Below, piece by piece: positions 48,049 through 56,627 of a stretch of DNA of 64,000 nt. How positions within the stretch are numbered: the stretch's first letter is position 1; every line of letters begins with the position of its first letter. The notes beneath the pieces are model-generated. The model was not told the origin of the DNA, did not search any database, and saw nothing but the letters and a program-made list of their open reading frames with translations. A program made the translations under genes and the position numbers. The stretch comes from Mycolicibacterium aichiense (GTDB lineage Bacteria; Actinomycetota; Actinomycetes; Mycobacteriales; Mycobacteriaceae). The DNA lies in contig NZ_AP022561.1 of the NCBI RefSeq assembly GCF_010726245.1, positions 4,092,001 to 4,156,000 of the forward strand. Direction: 5' to 3'.

Positions 48049-48879
48049 CTATTTGCGCCACAGCACTCCGGTGCCGTCGATGTCGACGATCTCCGCGGTG
48101 ATCCCGTGCTTGTTCCGATAGTCGGTGACAGCCTGTTCGCACGCCTTCACCGCCAGGTAGTCGTCGACGATGCAGAAGCCGCCGGGCGACAGGCGCGGGT
48201 AGAGCGCGTCCAGCGCCTGAATCGTGGATTCGTAGAGGTCGCCGTCGAGTCGCAGCACCGAGATGGCCTCGATCGGAGCGTCATGCAGCGTGTCCTTGAA
48301 CCAGCCTGGCAGGAAACGAACTTGATCGTCCAGCAGGCCGTAACGCTCGAAGTTCTTCCGGACGTCGGCCTCTGAAACGCCGAGGATGCCCGAGACGATC
48401 TCTGCGTGAATCCCCTTGTCCGCCTTGTAGTTCTCGGTATCAGAGCGCGGAACACCTTGAAAGGAGTCACAGAGCCACACGTTGCGGGTCCGATCCCCAT
48501 AGGCAGCCAGCACCGCCCGCATCAGAATGCACGCGCCGCCGCGCCACACTCCGGTCTCGACGAGGTCGCCGGGGACGTCGTCGGCAAGTACCGTCTCGAC
48601 GCACTCCTGCAGGCTGGTGAGCCGTTTCATACCGATCATCGTCTCGGCCTCGGCCGGCCAGTCCAGTCCCGCCTCCCGATAGTTCTGAGCGCTCACGCCG
48701 CCACCGCGAAGTTTCGGACCTAAGGTGTTGGCAGCTTTCAGCAGTAGACGTCGCCGCAACGGCCAGTCCGAGGGCATCCGCTCATGCATTCCGAACCGGG
48801 TCAGGTTCCGCCGGAGCAGGTCGAGGTACAGAGATCGCACGTCGTAGTCGGTGATGGTCAAAATGGCCCTATCTCGCAT
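48049..48879 (-). CDS. TylF/MycF-type O-methyltransferase
   Basis: This protein of 276 residues matches macrocin O-methyltransferases: LVETGVWRGGACILMRA near 106-122 for SAM binding, WLCDSFQGVP, and SVLRLDGDLYEST near 204-216 with VDDY further on for Mg2+. These enzymes methylate hydroxyls of deoxysugars on antibiotics. GPL loci carry similar rhamnose O-methyltransferases, so methylation of a GPL-like sugar is the probable role. The start is ATG at 48879. Glycosyltransferase copy 5 lies upstream by 68 bases. Confidence 0.88.
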   Translation of the reverse strand: MRDRAILTITDYDVRSLYLDLLRRNLTRFGMHERMPSDWPLRRRLLLKAANTLGPKLRGGGVSAQNYREAGLDWPAEAETMIGMKRLTSLQECVETVLADDVPGDLVETGVWRGGACILMRAVLAAYGDRTRNVWLCDSFQGVPRSDTENYKADKGIHAEIVSGILGVSEADVRKNFERYGLLDDQVRFLPGWFKDTLHDAPIEAISVLRLDGDLYESTIQALDALYPRLSPGGFCIVDDYLAVKACEQAVTDYRNKHGITAEIVDIDGTGVLWRK

Positions 48880-48947
48880 GCCAGCATTTCGGCGCTGAGT
48901 CTAAACTTGCCCAGCCGTCAGTTATCGGAGTTTGCCCGGATCGGATT

Positions 48948-50216
48948 TCACCGGGCTTGCTTGCTGCGGGCGAAGTTCTCCATGAGGTCCGCGGCGGTCG
49001 AGACGCTGTCGGGGGGCGTGATCATCCGGGCTCCGAGCTCGCGGGCACGAGTGCGATATTCGGGGGCGAGAATGGTGCGCAAATCCTTGACCAGCGTCTT
49101 CTCGGAGGCGGCGGCAAACTTCCGGTAGGTCCCCACCTTCAGCTTCTTGACCGCGGCGCCCCAGATCATCTGCACATCCGCCATGTACAGGACCAATGTC
49201 GGAATTCCACTGCGCAGCCCTGCTGCGGTGGTGCCCGCGCCGCCGTGGTGCACGACCGCACGGCAGGACGGAAAAATCGTCGCGTAGTTCACCGCTTCCA
49301 CAACCTTCAGGTTGTCGTACTGCGGGACGTCGCTGAAATCGGTCCAGCCAGCACACACCAACGCCCGCTCGCCGACCTGTGCGCAAGCGCTGGCGATCAT
49401 TGCGATCATGTCGGCGGGTGACTCGACCGGAATGCTGCCGAAACCGAAGCAGATCGGCGGCGTCCCCGCGGCAATCCAAGCCATCACGTCGGAGTCGGCT
49501 TCGGTGGCCAACTCCAGCGTCAGGGTCCCGACGAAGGGGCGCTGACCTTCCCAGTGCGCCCACTCCTGTGCCAGCCCCGGGAACAGCGCGGCGTCATAAG
49601 CCTGGATCTCCAGCAGCTGGAGTTCGGCGATCCGCCCCGGTACCGGCCCGGTCGCCGGGGGCAGTCCCAGCTCACGCCGCGCTTCGCCGACCTCGTTTCT
49701 CACCCCCCGCCAGATCACCGCCTCCCCCAGCCGCATGACCGCGCGGACTGCAGGTTCGGGCAAGAACGGCAAGAGCTTGCCGTTCACCCGCATCGGATAC
49801 CACAACAGGGTGGCCAGTGGAGTGCCGCTATATTCAGCGACGTCGAACGCGAGTTCCTCGTAGCTCACTCCGGTCACCAAGAGATCCGCCCCGCCCGCAA
49901 TGGAAGCCAGCGCCTTGGTCATCTCGCCCCACGCCTTGATGCCGGGCTCACGGGATTCCCGGAGGTAGTTCCGCACATCGCGGACGCGCCAGAAATTGCG
50001 GAAGAAGAAGCCCCAGAAGTCGCGGGTGTCCTCCAGCCAGGTCCGGGTGTCCGGCCCGTAGGCCACGGCTTCGAGGCCGACAGCCTCGGCCGAACCGATC
50101 GCGTCCGGAGGGACGGCCATCTGCACGTGATGACCGCGGCGCATCAGTTCGCGCCCAACAGCGATCCCGGGCTCGACATCGCCACGGGTGCCGTAAAAAG
50201 CCAGCACAAATTTCAT
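48948..50216 (-). CDS. GPL-type glycosyltransferase (GT1/MGT family), copy 5
   Basis: This protein of 422 residues starts MKFVLAFYGTRGDVEP and has HHGGAGTTAAGL near residue 323, closest to copy 2 in this motif. It belongs to the same GPL-type group as the four others. The following TylF-like methyltransferase may act on the sugar it adds. The ATG at 50216 is conserved among the copies. A sulfotransferase gene ends 78 bases upstream. Confidence 0.9.
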   Translation of the reverse strand: MKFVLAFYGTRGDVEPGIAVGRELMRRGHHVQMAVPPDAIGSAEAVGLEAVAYGPDTRTWLEDTRDFWGFFFRNFWRVRDVRNYLRESREPGIKAWGEMTKALASIAGGADLLVTGVSYEELAFDVAEYSGTPLATLLWYPMRVNGKLLPFLPEPAVRAVMRLGEAVIWRGVRNEVGEARRELGLPPATGPVPGRIAELQLLEIQAYDAALFPGLAQEWAHWEGQRPFVGTLTLELATEADSDVMAWIAAGTPPICFGFGSIPVESPADMIAMIASACAQVGERALVCAGWTDFSDVPQYDNLKVVEAVNYATIFPSCRAVVHHGGAGTTAAGLRSGIPTLVLYMADVQMIWGAAVKKLKVGTYRKFAAASEKTLVKDLRTILAPEYRTRARELGARMITPPDSVSTAADLMENFARSKQAR

Positions 50217-50294
50217 CGGATGCTCCCGGCCCTTCGTCCCCGTACCCGCTCAGCCGCCGGGCAGCGTAACTCGGTCAGGTACCACCCGGCGCAA

Positions 50295-51314
50295 CTATGA
50301 CCATGTCCCCTTGCGCCGGTGCGCAAGGGCCAGGGTCTCCAAACCCAGCTTGACCAGTGGCGGTGGCAGCAGGCGGTTGATGTTGCGGTAGCGACGGGAA
50401 TCCTCGAAGGCTTTACTGAAGCCGCGCTCGCCGGCCGCGAAGGCGGCGTACACACGATCCAATTCCGAGGCATCCCAGGACTCGTCCCGCGCAGCGGCGG
50501 CCAGAGTTTCGTAGACCGTGCCGATCCAGTCAGTGCCGAAGGGCTCGGTCACCGCGCCGCGGATTTGATGATGCCGCAGGTCAGGGGTGAGGAACTCGTC
50601 GACCGCGCATTCGTCCTCGATGTCGAGATCGACACCCAGCGCAGTGGAGATCCGCTTCACCTCCAGACGCCAGTCCCTGAGGAGGTTGGCGTATTCGACG
50701 AACACCCGCGGCACACTGCGAGTGTCTCGTTCGGCCAGCAGACTGTATTTCAACCACCAGGCGCAGGTGAGTTCCGGTGACGAGTCCACATAGTTCTGTT
50801 GGTTGGCTCGCTTCCTGAGCGAACCGATGATCTCGTCGGGATGGCGAACCGCGATCACGGCGGCGACGTCGAACCCCGCCTGGCGGGCCGCCTCGAACCA
50901 GATGCCCGACACCGTCGTCGTCTTCGGTTCTTTTATGACCACCAGTGGTGCGGCCGGAAGTCCGCTGAGATAGTCCTTCGCCTTGGCGACCCACGCGGTG
51001 TTGCGTCCGACGCTGAACACATCGTCGTCGTGCGGCACCAGCGAAGTGTCGTAGCCGGAACTTCCGTGGTCGTGCAGAATCGCCTGGTTCAGGTGGATGA
51101 CGGCACGCGGTTCGAAGAAGCCCCGGGGATTCTCGGACGTGGCGCCCAACAAGCCGGGCGGAAGCGCGGCACCGCTGAGCGCGAGAACCTGTGCCAGAGC
51201 CGAAGTTCCGGACCGCCCGTTACCCAATACGAAGAGAGCAACCGGTCGACCCTGGGCGCCCGGCTGACTTTTGATCACCGCCGCAGAATAGGGGTCCGCC
51301 GACTTCCTCGACAA
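50295..51314 (-). CDS. sulfotransferase family protein
   Basis: This protein of 339 residues has the 5'-phosphosulfate-binding motif LGNGRSGTSAL (30-40), VIKEPKTT and the 3'-phosphate segment AVIAVRHPDEIIGSLRKR. It would use PAPS to sulfate a hydroxyl, most likely on a sugar. Sulfated GPLs are known from the M. fortuitum group, so a GPL-type product with sulfate is plausible. The start is a TTG at 51314 with no clear ribosome site; a GTG at 51278 is possible. It is divergent from the condensation-fold acyltransferase gene, 82 bases away. Confidence 0.85.
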   Translation of the reverse strand: MSRKSADPYSAAVIKSQPGAQGRPVALFVLGNGRSGTSALAQVLALSGAALPPGLLGATSENPRGFFEPRAVIHLNQAILHDHGSSGYDTSLVPHDDDVFSVGRNTAWVAKAKDYLSGLPAAPLVVIKEPKTTTVSGIWFEAARQAGFDVAAVIAVRHPDEIIGSLRKRANQQNYVDSSPELTCAWWLKYSLLAERDTRSVPRVFVEYANLLRDWRLEVKRISTALGVDLDIEDECAVDEFLTPDLRHHQIRGAVTEPFGTDWIGTVYETLAAAARDESWDASELDRVYAAFAAGERGFSKAFEDSRRYRNINRLLPPPLVKLGLETLALAHRRKGTWS

Positions 51315-51383
51315 GGTATCGCCCGGTTACGTCATGACCGCGGCGACCGCTCGAGTCCAGCCCTCCCGACCACACCGGTCGGC

Positions 51384-51389
51384 TACTCT
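51384..51389 (+). promoter_or_regulatory. -10 box with likely leaderless start at 51397
   Basis: TACTCT is followed by seven bases and the GTG at 51397, with no ribosome site. This favours the GTG over the upstream in-frame ATG at 51334. Confidence 0.5.
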
Positions 51390-51396
51390 GACGCTC

Positions 51397-52794
51397 GTGT
51401 CAATCCAGGACCGCCCTGCGCCCGCGGCCAACGATGCTGCTCAGCGGGACAATCGGCTCGATTTGATGGACCAGGCCTTCTACGCGGGTCATCAAGCGGC
51501 CGGCCAGAAGGAAGTGATGCAGGTCGGTTGGGTCTACCAGCGCGCGGTTGACATAGAAGCGCTGAAGCGGTTCCGCCGCGAACTCGGCAAAGGAATGATG
51601 GGACGGCTCATCGAGCGGTCGCCGCTGCCCTTCGGCCGGCATCGGTGGGTCGCAGCGCCGGAATCGTCAGAGCTCGAAATCGCCACCACCGTTCGCCCGC
51701 GAGCGGAACTCGGCGACTGGTTCGACGAGCGCACTCAACTCCCCATCGACCCGGAATCGGGACCCGGCTGGCGAATAAGTGTTGTCCCGCTCAGCGACGG
51801 CTCCACCGCGATCAGCCTCGTGCTCTCGCATTACGTCATCGACGGCATCGGCGCTGCGGTCGCGGTGACCGAGGCGCTGCTGGGCATGTCTCGCGATCTG
51901 GGCTACCCGCCGCCGCGCTCTCGCCCGGGACTGCGCGCATTGACCCAGGACGCCGTCGAGACTGCGCGCGATGTTCCCTCGGTCGGCCGGGCGGTTCTCG
52001 CTGCGGCAAAGGAAGCCCGGCGGCGCCAGCAAGATGTCACTCACTCCCAGGCGCAGGCCTCGCTGCCGGTGGCCGTTTCGACCCGCGGCGCGGATGACCT
52101 CGTCATCGCGCCCAACATCTGGATCCGGCTCCGGCTGGACGAATGGAATGCCCGAGCTGAAGCACTCGGCGGAACCGCCAGCGCATTGGCCGCGGCATTC
52201 ACCGCTCGACTCGACCGGCATATGGGTCGTACACACGGCGACGCCGCGGACGTCCGATTACTGCTGACGGTCAACACCCGCACCATGGACGATGCGCGCG
52301 CGGTCGCCGTCTCCTTCGTTCGGGTAGGTATCGACCCGAACGGTGTGACGACCGATCTGACGCAGGCCCGCACCTCGATCAAGCAGGCGCTCAAGGATGC
52401 CAAGGACACCGAGGACGAGTCGGCTGAGCTCGTCGCACTGACGCCCTTCACCCCAAAGCGCGCATGGCGGCATCTGATCGACTACGCGGTCAGCGATCCG
52501 GAGCGACCCGCGGTCTGCTCGAACCTCGGCGATACCGGCCCCGCAGCGAGCAGGCCCGACGGCACGCTGTGTGACGCGATGTTCGCGCGCGGCGCGAGCC
52601 AGAACGTCACCCGAGGGTGGCTAGAGCGGACGGGCAGCCAATTGCAGGTGTTCGTCGGGACTTCGATGGAGATGAACCAGGTCGGCGTCTGCGTGCGGGG
52701 CTATCAACCGGGTTCGGTGACCACTCGGGCAGCGTTGCGCGAACTGGCCGAACGCACCTTGGCCGAGTTCGGCCTCAGCGGCGAGATCGACTAG
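51397..52794 (+). CDS. condensation-fold (PapA/WES-like) acyltransferase
   Basis: This protein of 465 residues has the HxxxDG active-site motif as HYVIDG (His145, Asp149) and the two-lobed pattern of CoA-dependent acyltransferases related to NRPS condensation domains. PapA proteins of mycobacteria esterify polyketide or trehalose lipids, and WES/DGAT proteins make wax or triacylglycerol; this sequence could be either, or a novel group. The GTG start is set by the leaderless promoter; an ATG at 51334 would add 21 residues. It lies upstream of the mmpS-mmpL genes, separated by 342 bases. Confidence 0.75.
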   Translation: MSIQDRPAPAANDAAQRDNRLDLMDQAFYAGHQAAGQKEVMQVGWVYQRAVDIEALKRFRRELGKGMMGRLIERSPLPFGRHRWVAAPESSELEIATTVRPRAELGDWFDERTQLPIDPESGPGWRISVVPLSDGSTAISLVLSHYVIDGIGAAVAVTEALLGMSRDLGYPPPRSRPGLRALTQDAVETARDVPSVGRAVLAAAKEARRRQQDVTHSQAQASLPVAVSTRGADDLVIAPNIWIRLRLDEWNARAEALGGTASALAAAFTARLDRHMGRTHGDAADVRLLLTVNTRTMDDARAVAVSFVRVGIDPNGVTTDLTQARTSIKQALKDAKDTEDESAELVALTPFTPKRAWRHLIDYAVSDPERPAVCSNLGDTGPAASRPDGTLCDAMFARGASQNVTRGWLERTGSQLQVFVGTSMEMNQVGVCVRGYQPGSVTTRAALRELAERTLAEFGLSGEID

Positions 52795-53136
52795 CGATTT
52801 CGCTCCGAGTGAAACTTCCAAGCCTGCGGCGAGGCTGCTTGCGGGCACGTCAATGCAACCAGTACGAAGCCGGTATAACAGTTAGCCATAACCACACATT
52901 TACGCATGCGCAAGCGCGTATGCTCCGCTGTTGCATCACCAAAAGAGCCCATACGGAGGCCCTCATCATGGTTGACTCTCGTCGAGATCGGTCGCGCTCT
53001 CGGGGGCGTCGCTCGTTTGCGGGGATAACCGTACGAGGGACTGTGACGCCCGCCACACAGGCGACGCCGAGAGGGCTTGCCACCCGATGAGTTGGTGCAT
53101 TCTCCAGCCGGCGGCTGGTGCTGGAAGCGGAAGCGC
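52795..53136 (+). other. intergenic region before mmpS, with one small ORF
   Basis: A weak -10-like TATAAC lies at 52874-52879 and an imperfect inverted repeat around 52899-52921. An ATG at 52968 with GGAGG eight to nine bases upstream opens an Arg-rich frame of 40 residues ending in TGA at 53088-53090; it matches no family I know and may be a leader peptide or chance. Nothing else is seen. Confidence 0.35.
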
Positions 53137-53748
53137 GTGGAAGATGGGAAAGGTCGTCGTGCGGTGATCGAAGGACGTTCGCCCGACGTTGCGCAAACTC
53201 AGCCCGATGTCATCATCCGCCCCCACGACGACGCCCCCGCGCCGCCTGCTCACCCATCGGCTCCACCACCGCCCCAGGCCGCAAGTCCCGCCCGTAAGAG
53301 TCGAAATCGTGGCCTACCGCTGAAGTCGTTAAGCCGGTTGTGGATTCCACTGGTGGTGATCGCCGTGCTCGCCGCCGGGGGCCTGACCGTGTATCGCCTG
53401 CACGGGATCTTCGGGAGCGAGAAGTCGCTCTCGTACGGCGACACCAAGAACGACAAGGGCAAGCCGTACAACCCCAAGCATATGAAGTACGAGATCTTCG
53501 GACCTTCAGGAACGCCGGCCCAGATCAGCTATTTCGACGAAGACGGCAACCCGGTACACACCGACGCGACGCTGCCGTGGTCGCTGGAGTTCCCGATCTC
53601 GGCTGCCGCGGGCATCGGGAGCATCGCGGCGCAAGGCGACAGCGACACCATCGGCTGCCGGATATCTGTCGACGGCGTCGTCAAGGACGAGAAGACCGTG
53701 ACGCATGAAGTAAGTTCCTTCGTCTCCTGTCTGCTGAAGGCCGCATGA
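53137..53748 (+). CDS. MmpS-family membrane protein with Pro-rich N-terminus
   Basis: The product of about 203 residues has a Pro/Ala-rich cytoplasmic region, one membrane segment [19 protein letters not shown] near 68-86, then the periplasmic MmpS domain with [24 protein letters not shown] and a final [10 protein letters not shown]. MmpS proteins work with MmpL transporters in lipid export; MmpS4 is needed for GPL export. Usual MmpS proteins have about 140-150 residues, so the N-terminal region is an addition. The start is uncertain: GTG 53137 follows GGAAGCGGAAG, while TTG 53077 and GTG 53163 are alternatives. Its TGA overlaps the next ATG (ATGA). Confidence 0.85.
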   Translation: MEDGKGRRAVIEGRSPDVAQTQPDVIIRPHDDAPAPPAHPSAPPPPQAASPARKSRNRGLPLKSLSRLWIPLVVIAVLAAGGLTVYRLHGIFGSEKSLSYGDTKNDKGKPYNPKHMKYEIFGPSGTPAQISYFDEDGNPVHTDATLPWSLEFPISAAAGIGSIAAQGDSDTIGCRISVDGVVKDEKTVTHEVSSFVSCLLKAA

Positions 53749-56627
53749 GTAATCACCAGCTGGACACCGGCCGGCCCGTCGTCGCGGACACGATTCGCCG
53801 ATTCTCGGCGCTGGTCATCTTGGGCTGGTTGGCGATCATCGTCGGCTTGACGCTCGGCGTTCCAACTCTGGAGCAGGTCGAGGCCGAGCACGCGGTCTCC
53901 CAGAACCCCACCGACGCGCCGTCGTGGAAGGCGACGCAGCGCATGTCCGAGGTGTTCCAGGAGTCCACGAGCGGCAACGCCCCGGTGATGATCGTCCTCG
54001 AAGGTCAACAACCCCTTGGCGATGACGCGCATGCGTACTACGACCGGCTGATCCGGCAATTGCGAAGCGACACAAAGCACGTGCAGCACATCCAGAACTT
54101 CTGGGGTGATCCACTTACCAGCGCAGCCGCGGAGAGCGATGACGGTAAGGCTGCCTACGTTCAGATCATCGTCACTGGCAGAGCGGGCGACGCCCTAGCC
54201 AACGAATCGGTCCAGGCCGTCCAGCACGTCGTCGCACAGACTCCCGCCCCACCGGGCATCAGAACATACGTGACCGGTCCCGCGGCGCTGGCCGCCGACA
54301 TCAGTGTCGCCGGAAACAGCACGGTCACCACCATCACTTTGGTGAGTATCGCGGTCATTCTCGTGACGCTGCTGATCATCTATCGCGCGCCACTTACCGT
54401 GATCGCGCTGCTGATGGTGGTCTTCGTACAGCTGCAGGCGGCCCGCGGAATCGTCGCGCTCCTAGGCCATTTCGAGATCATCGGACTGACGAGTCTTGCG
54501 GTGAACTTGTTGGTGGCGCTGGTGATCGCGGCCGGAACGGACTACGGCATCTTCTTCATCGGGCGCTATCACGAGGCGCGCCTTGCCGGCGAGGATCGCG
54601 AGACGGCGTTCTATACGACCTACCGCGGGGTCGCCCACGTCGTATTGGCCACCGGCCTGACGGTTGCGGGGGCCACGTTCTGTCTCAGCTTCACCCGACT
54701 GCCCGCCTTCCAAGCTCTGGGCGTCCCGTGCGCGGTCGGCATCTTGGTCGCGGTCGCAGTGGCCCTCACCCTCGTTCCGGCGGTCATCGCCGCAGGCGGC
54801 CGTTTCGGCCTGTTCGAGCCCAAGCGGCCTGCCAGCACCCGCGGATGGCGGCGCATCGGAACGGCGATCGTCCGGTGGCCTGGGCCCATTCTGGTTGCGT
54901 CCCTGGCGATCACGCTGGTCGGACTGTTGACGCTGCCCGGCTTCAAGCCCGACTTCAACGACCAGCATTTCCTGCCGAAAAGCATTCCCGCCACTGACGG
55001 CATCAACGCAGCGGCGAGGCACTTCCCGCCGTCGGCGATGATGACGCCCGAAATACTGATGGTGGAGACGGATCACGACCTCCGCAATTCGGCAGATTTC
55101 CTGGTGCTGAACAAGCTGGCCAAGGCGGTCCTTGCAGTTCCGGGTATCGAGAAAGTTCAGGCCGTTACACGCCCCGAGGGAACCCCTCTCGCGCACACGA
55201 CGATTCCGTATCTGATGAGCGCGCAGCAGGCCGGCCAGCAGCAGTTCATGTTCTTCCAGAAGCAGCGTATGGCGGACCTGCTCACACAGGCCGATCAATT
55301 AGGGCAGACCATCGCCATCATGTCGCACATGTACGACTTGATGAAGCAGTTGTCAGCCACGATGCATCAGATGGTGAAAAGCACGCACGAAATGGCCGAT
55401 ATCACCATGCAATTGCGTGACCATATCGCCGACTTCGAAGACTTCTTCCGGCCCATCCGCAATTACTTCTACTGGGAACCGCATTGCTTCGACATCCCGA
55501 TCTGCTGGTCAATACGAAGCATTTTCGACGTCCTTGACGGCGTCGACGGACTGACCGACAAACTGCAACAGCTGACCGCGAATCTGGACCAGATGGACGT
55601 GATCATGCCGCAGCTGCTTGCCCAGTTCCCGGAGATGATCGCGATCATGACGAGCATGCGCGGAATGCTGCTCACCATGCACAGCACTATGTCCGGTGTG
55701 TTGGGCCAGATGGACGGCAACGGCACGAATTCCACTGCCATGGGTAAGGCATTCGACGCCGCCCAGAACGACGACTCGTTTTATATTCCGCCGGAGGTCT
55801 TCAAAAACGAAGACTTCAAACGAGTCATGAAGATCTTCATCTCACCGGACGGTAAGGCCGTTCGCATGCTGATCTCCCAGAAGGGCGACCCCACCTCGCC
55901 CGACGGCATTGGCCGAGTCGATGCGATTAAGAGCGCGGCGGAGGAAGCTCTCAAGGGCACTCCTTTGGAGGGCTCGCCGATCTCTCTCGCCGGTACCGCC
56001 GCGCTCGTCAAAGACACCGTCACCGGAACCAAATACGATTTGATCATCGCGGTCGTTTCGGCGCTGTGCCTGATCTTCGTCGTCATGTTGATCGTCACGC
56101 GAAGCCTTATTGCAGCGATGGTGATCGTTGGGACGGTACTGCTTTCACTAGGTGCGTCCTTCGGCCTGGCCGTTTTCATATGGCAGTACCTACTCGGCAT
56201 TCAATTGCATTGGTCGGTCTTCGTGATGACCGTGATCATCCTTTTGGCCGTCGGATCTGACTACAACCTGCTACTGGTCGCGAGAATGAAGGAAGAGCTG
56301 AGCGCCGGTATCAACACCGGAATCATCCGCGCTATGGCTGGAACCGGCAAAGTCGTGACGACCGCGGGCCTGGTGTTCGCGTTCACCATGGCGTCGATGA
56401 TCGTCAGCGATGTGATCAGCATCGGCCAAGTCGGCACCACGATCGCAGTTGGCCTGCTGTTCGACACCTTGGTGGTACGCGCGTTCATGACACCGTCTAT
56501 CGCCGCGCTGCTGGGCCGCTGGTTCTGGTGGCCACAGCGGGTTCGGCCCCGTCCCGCCAGCTCAATGCTCCGACCGACAGGACCGCGTCCGCTAGTGCGC
56601 GCCTTGTTGCAGAACCAAGAGCGGTAA
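53745..56627 (+). CDS. MmpL-family lipid transporter, first of pair
   Basis: This protein of 960 residues is an RND-type transporter of the MmpL4/5 type: twelve membrane segments, two periplasmic porter domains, and proton-relay Asp-Tyr pairs in [10 protein letters not shown] near 265 and [11 protein letters not shown] near 836. A long helical insert (about 510-665), rich in Met, Gln and Leu, with a PHCFDIPIC disulfide-type pair, fits the periplasmic coiled-coil hairpin of MmpL4/5. The arrangement mmpS-mmpL-mmpL matches the mmpS4-mmpL4a-mmpL4b genes of GPL loci, so export of the lipopeptide is the expected role. Confidence 0.92.
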   Translation: MSNHQLDTGRPVVADTIRRFSALVILGWLAIIVGLTLGVPTLEQVEAEHAVSQNPTDAPSWKATQRMSEVFQESTSGNAPVMIVLEGQQPLGDDAHAYYDRLIRQLRSDTKHVQHIQNFWGDPLTSAAAESDDGKAAYVQIIVTGRAGDALANESVQAVQHVVAQTPAPPGIRTYVTGPAALAADISVAGNSTVTTITLVSIAVILVTLLIIYRAPLTVIALLMVVFVQLQAARGIVALLGHFEIIGLTSLAVNLLVALVIAAGTDYGIFFIGRYHEARLAGEDRETAFYTTYRGVAHVVLATGLTVAGATFCLSFTRLPAFQALGVPCAVGILVAVAVALTLVPAVIAAGGRFGLFEPKRPASTRGWRRIGTAIVRWPGPILVASLAITLVGLLTLPGFKPDFNDQHFLPKSIPATDGINAAARHFPPSAMMTPEILMVETDHDLRNSADFLVLNKLAKAVLAVPGIEKVQAVTRPEGTPLAHTTIPYLMSAQQAGQQQFMFFQKQRMADLLTQADQLGQTIAIMSHMYDLMKQLSATMHQMVKSTHEMADITMQLRDHIADFEDFFRPIRNYFYWEPHCFDIPICWSIRSIFDVLDGVDGLTDKLQQLTANLDQMDVIMPQLLAQFPEMIAIMTSMRGMLLTMHSTMSGVLGQMDGNGTNSTAMGKAFDAAQNDDSFYIPPEVFKNEDFKRVMKIFISPDGKAVRMLISQKGDPTSPDGIGRVDAIKSAAEEALKGTPLEGSPISLAGTAALVKDTVTGTKYDLIIAVVSALCLIFVVMLIVTRSLIAAMVIVGTVLLSLGASFGLAVFIWQYLLGIQLHWSVFVMTVIILLAVGSDYNLLLVARMKEELSAGINTGIIRAMAGTGKVVTTAGLVFAFTMASMIVSDVISIGQVGTTIAVGLLFDTLVVRAFMTPSIAALLGRWFWWPQRVRPRPASSMLRPTGPRPLVRALLQNQER

